The notes beneath the pieces are model-generated. The model worked only from the letters and a program-made list of their open reading frames with translations. It was not told where the DNA came from and searched no databases. A program made the translations under genes and the position numbers. Positions 31,503 to 40,573 of a DNA stretch of 64,000 bases are shown one piece after another. The stretch spans positions 62,001 through 126,000 of the forward strand of contig JANNJM010000049.1 of the NCBI GenBank assembly GCA_031395645.1. Direction: 5' to 3'. The stretch's first letter is position 1. Each line of letters opens with the position of its first letter. Origin of the DNA: SHZI01 sp031395645. Its GTDB lineage: Bacteria; Pseudomonadota; Gammaproteobacteria; Steroidobacterales; GCA-2729495.

Positions 31503-34271
31503 GTGAAGTCGCTAGTTGGAATCGCTGCACTTTGTCTGCTGTCGGGCGCAGCGCAATCCGCCGCGCCGCTCACGAACGGGAAGATTGCATTCGCGAGCAG
31601 TCGCAACGCCAACTTCGACATCTACACCATGAACGACAACGGTTCGGACCAGACCCGGCTCACCAGCAATGCGGGCGAGGACCTGAACCCGGCCTGGTCG
31701 TCGAACGGCAGCCGAATCGCTTTCCAGAGCAACCGCGACGGCCCCGTCGAGATCTACGCCATGAACGCCAACGGCACGGGCCAGACCAGGCTCACCACCA
31801 ACTCGTTGGGCAATCGCGAACCTGCCTGGTCGCCCGACGGCAGCCAAATCACGTTCCAAAGCTCCCGCGACGGCAACAGCGAGATCTACGTCATGAACGC
31901 CAACGGGTCGGGCCAGACCAACCTCAGCAGTAATCCGGCGATCGATGACCAGCCCGTCTGGTCACCCGACGGCACCCGGATCGCGTTTACGAGCTACCGC
32001 GCCGGCAATGCCGAGATTTACGTGATGAACGCGAATGGCACGGGCCAGACCCGGCTCACCAGCATCGCGGCGTTCGATTTCAACCCCGCCTGGTCGCCCG
32101 ACGGCAGCCAGATCGCGTTCGCGAGCGATCGCGATGGTAACTGGGAGATCTACGTGATGAACGCCAAGGGGACGCGCCAGACCCGGCTCAGCAACAACGC
32201 GGCGACCGACGTCGAACCTACCTGGTCAGCCGACGGCAGTCAGATTGCGTTTACCAGCTACCGCGATGGCCTCATCGCGAAGATCTACCTCATGAACGCC
32301 GACGGTTCGGGCCAGACGAACCTCAGCAACAATGCGGAGTTCGATTACCAGCCCGCCTGGTCGCCCGTCGGCAGGCAGATCGCGTTCGCCAGCAGTCGCG
32401 ACGGCAACAACGAGATCTACACCATGAATGCCAACGGGTCGGGTCCGACCCGGCTCACCAGCAACACGGCGTCCGACGTCGAACCCGCCTGGTCGCCCGA
32501 TGGTAGCCGGCTCGCGTTCACCAGCACCCGCGACGGCAATTTCGAGATCTACGCCATGAATGCCGACGGCTCAAACCAGACGCGGCTCACCAGTAACACC
32601 GCGGCGGACGAGCAACCGGCCTGGTCACCCGACGGCACCCGGATCGCCTTCAAGAGCAACCGGGACGGCCTGAGCGAGATCTACGTGATGAACGCCAACG
32701 GCACGGGGCAGACGCGGCTTACGAACAACACGGCGAGTGACTTCAATCCCGCCTGGTCGCCCGATGGCACCCGGATCGCCTTCGCAACCACACTGAACGG
32801 CAACTTCGACATCTACGTCATGAATGCCAACGGCTCGGGCCAGGCCGGGCTCACCACCAACCGCCCCGGGCAGGACGTCGAACCCGCCTGGTCGCCTGAC
32901 GGCAGCCGGATCGCGTTCACCACCTTCGTGAACGGGAACAACGAGATCTGGGTCATGAATGCCAACGGGTCGGGCCAGGCCGGGCTCACCAACAACGCAG
33001 TCAATGATGAACACGCCAGCTGGTCACCGGACGGCAGCCGGATCGCATTCTGGAGCGACCGCGACGGCAACCGCGAGGTCTACGCCATGAACGCCAACGG
33101 GTCGGTCCAGACCAACCTCACCCGCAACGCGTCGCTGGACTTCCTGCCTGACTGGCAGCCGATACCCCTCGCCGGGAGGATCGTGTTCGAAAGTACTCGC
33201 GACGGTAACGATGAGATCTACGCCATGCATGCCAACGGCACCGGCGCAACGCGGCTCACCAGCAACGTGGTTGCAGACAAGGCACCCGCCTGGTCCCCCA
33301 ATGGCACCCGGCTTGCCTTCGAAACGTTTCGCGATGGCATCTATTTTGAGATCTACAGCATGAACGCCGACGGCTCGAATCAAATCAGGCTCAGCAACAC
33401 GACGCCAGCCGACTACGACCCTGCCTGGTCGCCCAATGGCAGCCAGATCGTGTTCTGGAGCGAGCGCGGTGGCAAGGATCAGGTCTGGGTCATGAACGCC
33501 GATGGTTCGAATCCAGTCAACGTCAGCAACAATGCGTTTGGAGACTTCAGCCCCGTGTGGTCTCCCGATGGCACCCGGATCGCTTTCAAGACCTTCCGCG
33601 ACGGTAACGCCGAGGTCTACGTCATGAACGCCAACGGCACGGGCCCGACCAACCTCAGCAACAACGCGGCGTATGACGGTGAGCCCGCCTGGTCGCCCGA
33701 CGGCAGCCGGATCGTGTTCAACAGCAACCGCGACGGCAACTACGAGATTTACGTCATGAATGCCAACGGGTCGGGCCAGACCCGGGTCACCAGCAATGCG
33801 GCGCTGGACCTCGAACCCGCCTGGTCACCCGACAGCAGCCAGATCGCGTTCTCGAGCGATCGCGACGGCAACCGGGAGATCTACGTGATGAACGCCAACG
33901 GGTCGGGCCAGACCCGGCTGACCCGCAACGTGGTGGCCGACAGCTCCCCCGCCTGGGTGCTCGGGACCGACCTTGATCTCGATGGCGTGGTAGACAATGC
34001 CGACAACTGCAGGCTGGTGGCCAACGCGAGCCAGCTCGATGCGGACGGCGATACCTTCGGCAACCTCTGCGATGCTGATCTGAATAACAGTGGGCTCGTG
34101 ACGACCGCAGACTTTGCCGTCCTGCGCTCCGTGCTCAATCAGAACGCCGCCTCGAGTCCGACAGCCGCTGCGGCCGACCTGAACGGCAGCGGCACCGTGA
34201 CGACGGCGGACTTTGCCATTCTGCGCAGCCGGCTCAACACCGCTCCCGGGCCTTCGGGCCTGAATCCTTGA
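31503..34271 (+). CDS. Secreted TolB-like beta-propeller protein (18 PD40 repeats) with dockerin-like module
   Basis: An exported protein of 922 residues. After the signal peptide (KSLVGIAALCLLSGAAQSA), 18 repeats of about 44 residues follow, each with the core IAFxSxRDGNxEIYVMNANG and PAWSPDGS, which is the PD40/TolB pattern. A break (DWQPIPLAG) separates the first twelve from the last six, so three six-bladed propellers are plausible. Residues 823-922 form the TSP3/dockerin-like module ending PGPSGLNP. The GTG at 31503 has GGGGAT upstream; the ATG at 31470 is an alternative. The stop overlaps the next gene (TTGA), so the two are coupled. Confidence 0.88.
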   Translation: MKSLVGIAALCLLSGAAQSAAPLTNGKIAFASSRNANFDIYTMNDNGSDQTRLTSNAGEDLNPAWSSNGSRIAFQSNRDGPVEIYAMNANGTGQTRLTTNSLGNREPAWSPDGSQITFQSSRDGNSEIYVMNANGSGQTNLSSNPAIDDQPVWSPDGTRIAFTSYRAGNAEIYVMNANGTGQTRLTSIAAFDFNPAWSPDGSQIAFASDRDGNWEIYVMNAKGTRQTRLSNNAATDVEPTWSADGSQIAFTSYRDGLIAKIYLMNADGSGQTNLSNNAEFDYQPAWSPVGRQIAFASSRDGNNEIYTMNANGSGPTRLTSNTASDVEPAWSPDGSRLAFTSTRDGNFEIYAMNADGSNQTRLTSNTAADEQPAWSPDGTRIAFKSNRDGLSEIYVMNANGTGQTRLTNNTASDFNPAWSPDGTRIAFATTLNGNFDIYVMNANGSGQAGLTTNRPGQDVEPAWSPDGSRIAFTTFVNGNNEIWVMNANGSGQAGLTNNAVNDEHASWSPDGSRIAFWSDRDGNREVYAMNANGSVQTNLTRNASLDFLPDWQPIPLAGRIVFESTRDGNDEIYAMHANGTGATRLTSNVVADKAPAWSPNGTRLAFETFRDGIYFEIYSMNADGSNQIRLSNTTPADYDPAWSPNGSQIVFWSERGGKDQVWVMNADGSNPVNVSNNAFGDFSPVWSPDGTRIAFKTFRDGNAEVYVMNANGTGPTNLSNNAAYDGEPAWSPDGSRIVFNSNRDGNYEIYVMNANGSGQTRVTSNAALDLEPAWSPDSSQIAFSSDRDGNREIYVMNANGSGQTRLTRNVVADSSPAWVLGTDLDLDGVVDNADNCRLVANASQLDADGDTFGNLCDADLNNSGLVTTADFAVLRSVLNQNAASSPTAAAADLNGSGTVTTADFAILRSRLNTAPGPSGLNP
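31575..33950 (+). repeat. Tandem coding repeat, 132-base period, 18 units
   Basis: The propeller units are also similar at DNA level, with recurring blocks such as ATCTACGTCATGAACGCC and GCCTGGTCGCCCGACGGC at about 132-base spacing (for example 31881 and 32013). The high similarity suggests recent duplication or repeat homogenisation. It is coding and not a CRISPR. Confidence 0.85.
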
Positions 34272-35704
34272 CGGCTGCCAGCCGGCTGCTCACCACGCTG
34301 CTCGCCGCACTCCTGCTGCCCGGCCTTCTACTGCCGGAACTGGCACTCGCCGACTACTACGACGACATCGGCTTCCGGCAGCTGCAGGCAAAGCTGGGCG
34401 CCGCCACGCCAACGGGCGCTGCTGTGCTCGTCGTACAGGCCGAGGGTACGCAGGTGCTGAATGGCATTCCCACCTGGGCGCCGGATCCCGGCACGGCCGA
34501 GTTCAGTGGCAACACCATCTCCGACCGCTCCGGCGCACCGGCCGGCGTGTATTCCGGCCACGCCACGGCGGTCGGTACTTTTCTGTACGGCAACCGCACC
34601 TCCATCGCACCCGGGAAGACTGCGGTCAGCGTGTACGCGGCCGGTGACTGGATAGGGGCGGGGTTCCTGCGGGCTGGTGTTCCCGGGGCTCCGCAGCCAC
34701 TGTCGGTGCGTGCACGCGTGGCCAATCACAGCTGGGTCGGCGCCGCTGCAGCCGGTAATTCGGACGCTTTGCGGCGGCTCGACTGGGTGATCGCGCGTGA
34801 CGAGTTCGTCAACGTCGTCGGCTTGAGTAACGGTGGCCCGAATCCGCCGTTGTTATCGAGTGCGTACAACGTGGTTTCGGTAGGTCGTAGCGACGGCATC
34901 CACGGCCATGGCACGGCGCGGGTCGACAGCACCTATACAGCCGGCCGGGTTCGCCCCGATCTGGTGGCCCCCGGCGCGGTGACCAGCGAGACCACACCGA
35001 AGGTTGCTGCGGCGGTCCGGCTCCTCATCGAAACGGGCCAGGCCAATGCGCGACTCTCCAGTGATCCGGTGACGGTGTCGATGCAGAATCGTGCCGGGGG
35101 CACGGTCCGCAATGCGGAGCGCAGCGAAGTGCTCAAGGCCGCGCTGATGGCTGGTGCACTGCGTATCGCCGACTATCGGCAGGCGCCCTTAAGCCAGGCC
35201 GGCAACGGCCTCGACGCGCGCTTCGGCGCGGGTCAGCTCAACGTGTGGAACAGTTACAGGGTCCTCGCGGCCGGCGAGCAGAACAATCTGGAAGACCAGC
35301 CCGCGGGTGCGGGTGCGGTGGCCGCCACGGGGTGGGACTATGACCCGCGCTTTGGCGGAGCCGCCGGCGCGAATGCCGTGGCCACGTACTACCTGCCGAC
35401 TCAGGTCTCCGATAGCAGACTGATTGTGGCGCTGTGCTGGAACCTGAAGATCGACGGCGGCACGCCGGGCTCGTTCGACGGCAGCGCCACGCTGTTTGAT
35501 CTCGACCTTCAGCTCCTGGACGTGACGACCGTCGCGGGCCCGGTCACGGTCGAGATTTCGCGCAGCAAAACCGAAAACTCCGAGCACCTCTGGCTGCCGA
35601 TCCGTGCCGGGCGTCAGTACGCCCTGCAGGTGTCGCGCCCGGGCACCCAGCCGGCTTTCGACTGGGATTTCGCGCTGGCCTGGCGCACCGAGCGCTTGCG
35701 TTAG
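34268..35704 (+). CDS. Secreted subtilisin-like (S8) protein with degenerate active site
   Basis: An exported protein of 478 residues with a signal peptide ending LALAD. The subtilase scaffold is recognisable: SGHATAVGTFLYG with His98, VANHSWVG, VVGLSNGG with the oxyanion Asn188, RPDLVAPGA, and VTSETTPKVAAAV with Ser240. The usual catalytic aspartate segment (VAVIDTG) reads VLVVQAEG, so the Asp is absent. It may be inactive or use Glu59. The C-terminal 140 residues look like a P-domain-type beta sandwich. It has no dockerin-like module itself, but it is translationally coupled (TTG start, TTGA overlap) to the propeller protein that has one. Confidence 0.75.
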   Translation: MTAASRLLTTLLAALLLPGLLLPELALADYYDDIGFRQLQAKLGAATPTGAAVLVVQAEGTQVLNGIPTWAPDPGTAEFSGNTISDRSGAPAGVYSGHATAVGTFLYGNRTSIAPGKTAVSVYAAGDWIGAGFLRAGVPGAPQPLSVRARVANHSWVGAAAAGNSDALRRLDWVIARDEFVNVVGLSNGGPNPPLLSSAYNVVSVGRSDGIHGHGTARVDSTYTAGRVRPDLVAPGAVTSETTPKVAAAVRLLIETGQANARLSSDPVTVSMQNRAGGTVRNAERSEVLKAALMAGALRIADYRQAPLSQAGNGLDARFGAGQLNVWNSYRVLAAGEQNNLEDQPAGAGAVAATGWDYDPRFGGAAGANAVATYYLPTQVSDSRLIVALCWNLKIDGGTPGSFDGSATLFDLDLQLLDVTTVAGPVTVEISRSKTENSEHLWLPIRAGRQYALQVSRPGTQPAFDWDFALAWRTERLR

Positions 35705-35836
35705 ACGGCGCTTCGATGCGGCACGAACCGACGGGGTTATGTGTAATTTGAGCGGTGCCGCGCGGCCCTGGTGATATTTTGTCTGCCGGCAGCGGTCCAG
35801 CCTTGGCACGCTGCCCTCCACAGAAGGTAGTAATGG

Positions 35837-38314
35837 ATGACTTCCTCCCGATATTTGCCGTGCGTCCGGATGCCCCGGTTGGCGTTCGTGGTCGCGCTAT
35901 GCACGGTGGGGGCCGCGGCGTGGGCTGCTGATCAGGACCAGGACGGCGTCAGCGACGCAACCGACAACTGCACCCTGAGTGCCAACCCGAGCCAGCTGGA
36001 CGCCAATGCCGACGGCATCGGCAACCTCTGTGATGCGGATCTCAACAACAGCGGGCTGGTAACGACGGCGGACTTCGGCATTCAGCGTCTGCAGCTCGGC
36101 CAGACTGCGGCAGCGAGCCCGACTGCCGCCGCCGCCGACCTGAACGGCAGCGGAATCGTCACGACGGCTGATTTTGGTATCCTCCGTGGCAAACTCGGCA
36201 CGGCACCGGGGCCCTATGCCGCGGCCATCGGTCTCGACGCCCGGCCCGCGAACACGACCTGTAGCGCGCCGCCCCGACCCTCGGGCGATGCAACCGTCTC
36301 GACTGTTGACGCCTTTCCGACCTTGCCGACCCTGACGCAGCCCGTCAAGATCCTGCAGGCGCCCGGCGATGCCTCGCGGTGGTTCGTGCTGGAAAAATTC
36401 GGCCGGGTCCGGGTCTTCAGTGTCAGCAATCCAGCGGTCGTGACCACCTGGCTCGATTTAACCGCACTCGTCAATGACACCTCGGAGGGCGGCTTGCTGG
36501 GCCTGGCGTTTCATCCCGGCTACCCGGCGGTGCGGGAAGTCTTCGTGTCCTACACCGGCGATCCCGGCGGTGCCATGGTGTCCAAAGTCGCGCGAGTGAT
36601 CCTCGACAACGTGGTGACGCCGTCGGTGACAACCCGGCAGATCCTGCTCACGGTCAACCAGCCGTTCACCAACCACAAGGGGGGTGATATCGCCTTCGGC
36701 CCCGACGGCTACCTGTACTTCGGGCTCGGCGATGGCGGCGGCGCAAACGACCCGTTCAATTACGCCCAGGACAACACGCGCCTGCTCGGCAAGATGCTCC
36801 GCTTGGGCGTCGTGGGCGTGACCTACCCAAGCCCGGGGTACGTGATCCCCGTCACCAATCCCTTTGCTGCCAATCCTAAATGCGGACCGGCTGCCAACGC
36901 CGCCAACTGCCCGGAAATCTACGCCAGCGGACTGCGCAATCCCTGGCGCTGGAGCTTTGACGGGCCCTCCGGCGAGCTCTGGGCGGGTGATGTGGGTGAG
37001 GGCGACCGTGAGGAGATCGACCGCATCGAGCTGGGTGGCAACTACGGCTGGAACTGTCGCGAAGGCTTCATTGCCGGACCGGCGACCTGCGGCACTGCCG
37101 GGCTGATCGACCCGGTGAGCGACTACACGCATGCGGACGGCGACGTGTCGATCACCGGTGGCTACGTCTACCGTGGCGCCGCCATTGGCAACCTGATCGG
37201 CCGGTACGTCTTTGCCGACTACGGCTCCGGCCGCATCTGGGCGCTGGAGGACGATGGCCAGGGTGGCTACAGCAACGACCTGCTGATCGACACCCCCTAC
37301 AACATCACCACCTTCGGCCAGGGAGTGGACGGGGAATTGTATTTCGCCGATATCTCCAACGGCGACATCTACCGCATCACGCCCGCCGCGGGTGGTACGC
37401 CAGACACGATCCCGGCCACGCTCTCTGCCAGCGGCTGTGTCGCTGCCGGTAATCCCACCCAGCCGGCCGGCGGTGTCATTCCCTACGGGGTGAACGCGCC
37501 GTTCTGGTCCGACACTGCCGCCAAGGAGCGTTTCCTTGCCATTCCGGATGGCACGAGCATTACCCGGAATGCGAGCAACGATTTCGACTTCCCGGCGGGC
37601 TCGGTGCTGATGAAGTCGATGCGCCTGGCCGGCCAACTGATCGAGACGCGGCTCCTCATGCGGCACCCGGACGGCGTGTGGGCCGGGTACACCTACGAAT
37701 GGAACGCTGCCCAGACAGCGGCCACGCGTGTCATTGGCGGCAAGACCCGGCAGGTGAGCGGGCAGACCTGGATCTACCCGAGTGAAGGCGAATGCATGCA
37801 GTGCCACACGGCGGCGGCCGGCTTCTCGCTGGGCGCCGAAACGGCGCAGCTGAACAGTCACCTCATTTATCCTGCGACGAACCGCACGTCCAACCAGCTG
37901 GCGACGCTCGCGTCCATCGGCCTCTTCAGCGCGCCGTTGCCCCCGCCGGCCAGTTTGCCCGCGCTGGTCGATCCCGCAGACCTTACGCAATCACTCACCA
38001 ACCGCGCACGTGCGTGGCTGCACACGAATTGTGCCCAGTGCCATCAGCCCGGCGGGCCAACGCCTTTCAATATGGACCTGCGCTACTCGACGCCGCTGGC
38101 GGCGACGAACGTGTGCAACGCGACGCCGCAGGCGGGGAGTCTGGGCATTGCGAATGCGCTCTTGATTGCGCCGGGCGACGCCACCCGTTCCATCGTGATT
38201 GCCCGTGCCAACCGGCGGGATGCGCAGGGCATGCCACCCGTAGGCTCGAACGTCGTGGATGCTGCGGGCGTAAGCCTGCTGACGTCGTGGGTGAACAGCC
38301 TCAGCGGCTGCTGA
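35837..38314 (+). CDS. Secreted PQQ-type sugar dehydrogenase / diheme cytochrome c with N-terminal dockerin-like module
   Basis: An exported protein of 825 residues. The signal peptide ends AAAWAAD. The TSP3/dockerin-like module is at the N-terminus here (about 32-128, DQDQDGVSDATDNC through TAPGPY). A soluble glucose/sorbosone dehydrogenase-type propeller follows (about 150-530: LGLAFHPGY, HKGGDIAFGPDGYLYFGLGDGGG, SGLRNPWRWSFD, GDVGEGDREEI, GGNYGWNCREG). The C-terminal part resembles the SO2930-type diheme cytochrome family, with CxxCH at Cys653 (CMQCH) and Cys732 (CAQCH). The protein could oxidise sugars or aldehydes outside the cell and pass electrons through its own hemes. Confidence 0.88.
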   Translation: MTSSRYLPCVRMPRLAFVVALCTVGAAAWAADQDQDGVSDATDNCTLSANPSQLDANADGIGNLCDADLNNSGLVTTADFGIQRLQLGQTAAASPTAAAADLNGSGIVTTADFGILRGKLGTAPGPYAAAIGLDARPANTTCSAPPRPSGDATVSTVDAFPTLPTLTQPVKILQAPGDASRWFVLEKFGRVRVFSVSNPAVVTTWLDLTALVNDTSEGGLLGLAFHPGYPAVREVFVSYTGDPGGAMVSKVARVILDNVVTPSVTTRQILLTVNQPFTNHKGGDIAFGPDGYLYFGLGDGGGANDPFNYAQDNTRLLGKMLRLGVVGVTYPSPGYVIPVTNPFAANPKCGPAANAANCPEIYASGLRNPWRWSFDGPSGELWAGDVGEGDREEIDRIELGGNYGWNCREGFIAGPATCGTAGLIDPVSDYTHADGDVSITGGYVYRGAAIGNLIGRYVFADYGSGRIWALEDDGQGGYSNDLLIDTPYNITTFGQGVDGELYFADISNGDIYRITPAAGGTPDTIPATLSASGCVAAGNPTQPAGGVIPYGVNAPFWSDTAAKERFLAIPDGTSITRNASNDFDFPAGSVLMKSMRLAGQLIETRLLMRHPDGVWAGYTYEWNAAQTAATRVIGGKTRQVSGQTWIYPSEGECMQCHTAAAGFSLGAETAQLNSHLIYPATNRTSNQLATLASIGLFSAPLPPPASLPALVDPADLTQSLTNRARAWLHTNCAQCHQPGGPTPFNMDLRYSTPLAATNVCNATPQAGSLGIANALLIAPGDATRSIVIARANRRDAQGMPPVGSNVVDAAGVSLLTSWVNSLSGC

Positions 38315-38326
38315 TGTCCCGGCAGC

Positions 38327-39553
38327 CTACGGCGCCAGGCCGGACGGCCCCGGGGCGGTATTGAGCTGGTTGCGCAGGATGGCGAAGTCAGCGGTGGTCA
38401 CGGTGCCGCTGCCGTTCAGGTCAGCGGCGGCGGCTGTGGCGCTTGCGGACGAGCTCTGGTTGAGCACTGAGCGCAGGATGGCGAAATCCGCCGTTGTCAC
38501 TGTGCCGCTGTTGTTCAGATCCGCATCACAGATATTGCCGTAACCGTCGCTGTCTCCGTCCAGCTGGGCAGGGTTGGCCACCAGAGTGCAGTTGTCGTTA
38601 GCGTCTGTGACACCATCGCTGTCGGCGTCAGGCGGGGGCACGAGGTTGCTGACGAGGCGCACGCCCGTGGAGTGCCAGAGCGCCGTCCCCTCGGCCGCGC
38701 TGTGGGGCAGGTAGCCCTCGTACCAGAGCACAACGTCTCGCGCGTCGATGTCCTCGCCGTTGTTGTAGGGCACCTGGGTATTGGGGCCGAAGGTCCAGCC
38801 AGCGTTCTCGGAGCCGCGAAACCGGCGGCCGAAGACCGTGTGATTGTCGTAGCCCGCGACCGGGAATGTCGAGGAGCCGTCCGGGATCGAGAAATCCGCA
38901 AAGCCGGGCAGCACGTCGAGCTGCAGGCCGGTGGTCACGTCCCGGATGCGCCAGGCGTGATCAACCGCAGACGACGCATCGGCATCGAATTCCGTGGCCA
39001 GCACGCCGAATCCGGCACCGTCGTCCCGGAGTATCTGGTCGTCCGTCGGCCCGTCGAGGTCGGCGTCAATGCGCCAGTTGGGGTAGTGCACGTGGTCGAT
39101 GACGCACTCGAGGCCCCGGCTGAAAATGTGCGCATCGATCGTGCCGTCGGCGCTCAGGTAGTACACCTGGTACAGGTCGTACTCGCCGATCTCGTCGCGA
39201 ATCCCGATTTCGTACCACAGCTTGCCGGCGAGCGTGAATTCGCGCTGCGCGAGCGTGGCGTTGCCCGCCCAGGGAATCGGCTGGACCGTGCCGCCCAGCC
39301 GGTCGACAAAGGGCCCGCACACGTTGTTATCGTAGAACACCCGCATCACGGGGAAGCTCAGGCTGGCGAGCAGGGTGCGGCCCTGGAAAGTAACGTCGCG
39401 GAGCTTCAGCCCCTCGTTGCTGGTGACGGAGTAGTCGAAGGTCCAGCCTTGCCAGGCCACCGGCGCCGCCACGGCGGCGGGCGCGACGACGGTTACCAGC
39501 AGTCCGAGCATGGCGTCGCGCAGGTGTTCGCGCCAACTAGGGATGGAGATCAC
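38327..39553 (-). CDS. Reduced copper amine oxidase-like catalytic domain with dockerin-like module
   Basis: An exported protein of 408 residues. After the leader, residues 33-305 follow the order of copper amine oxidase catalytic domains: WTFDYSVTSNEGLKLRDVTF, then IGEYDLYQVYYLSADGTID with Tyr125 in the place of the topaquinone precursor (N before Y replaced by E). HVHYPNWRIDADLDG comes next, with His154 and His156 as copper ligands, and VVLWYEGYLPH with His284 as the third. The long insert holding the catalytic Asp and the disulfide loop is missing, so it is a shortened form. Residues 309-408 are the TSP3/dockerin-like module. The GTG start overlaps the partner gene (GTGA). Confidence 0.75.
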   Translation of the reverse strand: MISIPSWREHLRDAMLGLLVTVVAPAAVAAPVAWQGWTFDYSVTSNEGLKLRDVTFQGRTLLASLSFPVMRVFYDNNVCGPFVDRLGGTVQPIPWAGNATLAQREFTLAGKLWYEIGIRDEIGEYDLYQVYYLSADGTIDAHIFSRGLECVIDHVHYPNWRIDADLDGPTDDQILRDDGAGFGVLATEFDADASSAVDHAWRIRDVTTGLQLDVLPGFADFSIPDGSSTFPVAGYDNHTVFGRRFRGSENAGWTFGPNTQVPYNNGEDIDARDVVLWYEGYLPHSAAEGTALWHSTGVRLVSNLVPPPDADSDGVTDANDNCTLVANPAQLDGDSDGYGNICDADLNNSGTVTTADFAILRSVLNQSSSASATAAAADLNGSGTVTTADFAILRNQLNTAPGPSGLAP

Positions 39554-40287
39554 GAGCCTTCCTCGCGGCTGCGCAGGACGCGCCGGGTGGTCAGGTCGAC
39601 CCAGGCGGCGAATTCCGGCGCCGCTTCGTCGGCGGCGCGAAACGTCATGTAGATGACCCGCGTTGGATAGAAGCCCTTGCCCTCGGCGACGTAGGCCAGG
39701 ATGCCGTTGGCCTGCAAGACCGACACCCGTTCCACGCCGCGGGCATTGAAATAGCTACGGGCGAGGCCTTCCGCCTCGGTAATTTCCCCGTCGGTCACGT
39801 CGGGCTGGTAGTCCGTCGCCGGGATCTGGCGGACGCCCCGGACCGCTGCCCGGTCGAGCGTGACTTCCACCGTTGCGTTATTTTCGTAGCTGAAATACAC
39901 GAGCCGCGAGGTGTTGGCTTCGGCCGCATCCTTGCCGCCGGACTCCACCAGATCCGGCCGGTTGTAGCGGCGGCCGAGCAACGTGCGGACTTCAGGCCGG
40001 GCGAGCGCAACGCGCTCGCGTTCGGTCACTTTCCGGCTCTGCAGTTGCGCGGCGCGTTCCGCGCTGCCGGGCGTGCTCAAGGTGACGGCATTGCGCAGGC
40101 CACGGGGCTGCGGTGGCCAGGTCTGGTCGGCGTGATCGTGGACGTGGCCGGTGGGGTGGGCGGCGGCAACGTCCGCCGGGACGACGGGGCTTTGCGCCGA
40201 GGCGGGGAGGGTGACAGCCAGGCTCGCCAGGACGGTGATCGCCAGTTGTGGCCGCCAGGTGCGGGCCGGGGTGGGTTCGCGGTGCAT
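39550..40287 (-). CDS. Copper amine oxidase N-domain-like exported protein
   Basis: An exported protein of 245 residues, with a signal peptide ending TLPASAQ when started at the ATG at 40287. A longer TTG start exists at 40344 but adds an unlikely leader. The part from about residue 125 (SRLVYFSYENNATVEVTLDRAAV, then TDGEITEAEGLARSYF, RVIYMTFR and FAAWVDLTTRRVLR) resembles the N2/N3 domains of copper amine oxidases, which end with a VDL..kV strand just before the catalytic domain. It is coupled to the catalytic-domain gene by a four-base overlap, so the pair looks like a split amine oxidase. It has no dockerin-like module. The 286 bases upstream hold no gene. Confidence 0.65.
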   Translation of the reverse strand: MHREPTPARTWRPQLAITVLASLAVTLPASAQSPVVPADVAAAHPTGHVHDHADQTWPPQPRGLRNAVTLSTPGSAERAAQLQSRKVTERERVALARPEVRTLLGRRYNRPDLVESGGKDAAEANTSRLVYFSYENNATVEVTLDRAAVRGVRQIPATDYQPDVTDGEITEAEGLARSYFNARGVERVSVLQANGILAYVAEGKGFYPTRVIYMTFRAADEAAPEFAAWVDLTTRRVLRSREEGS

Positions 40288-40573
40288 GCTGTTGTGCTTG
40301 TCAGAGCGATTGGTTACTGGATGATCGGAGAATACTACGGGCAATGGGCGGAAGGCGCTGACGTCAACCGCGAGTTATGTGAAATCAGTAGCGGGTCGGC
40401 GCGCGAGGTGCACCTGCTTCTGAGGTGGCGCTCGCCAGCGGATGGGAATAATCTCTTGTGACAGGTCCCTGCTCCCGGCATTCGCCGTCAGCGGGGTACG
40501 TGAGGCAATGGATTTCCTCGCCAGTCAGAACCCACGGACGGGGGTGCTGATTATTTTTTGACGGGGAATTTAT

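Noticed and set aside
31575..33950. Regular repeats that could suggest a CRISPR-like array
   Set aside because: The 132-base units are in frame and translate to PD40 propeller repeats; there are no short constant repeats with unique spacers and no cas genes.
37331..37345. A TTGTATTTCG sequence resembling a fifth GntR half-site
   Set aside because: It is inside the coding region of the dehydrogenase and lacks the second half of the palindrome.
36458..37990. A 510-codon open frame on the - strand
   Set aside because: It is antisense to the PQQ dehydrogenase/cytochrome gene, which carries heme and propeller motifs; the shadow has none.
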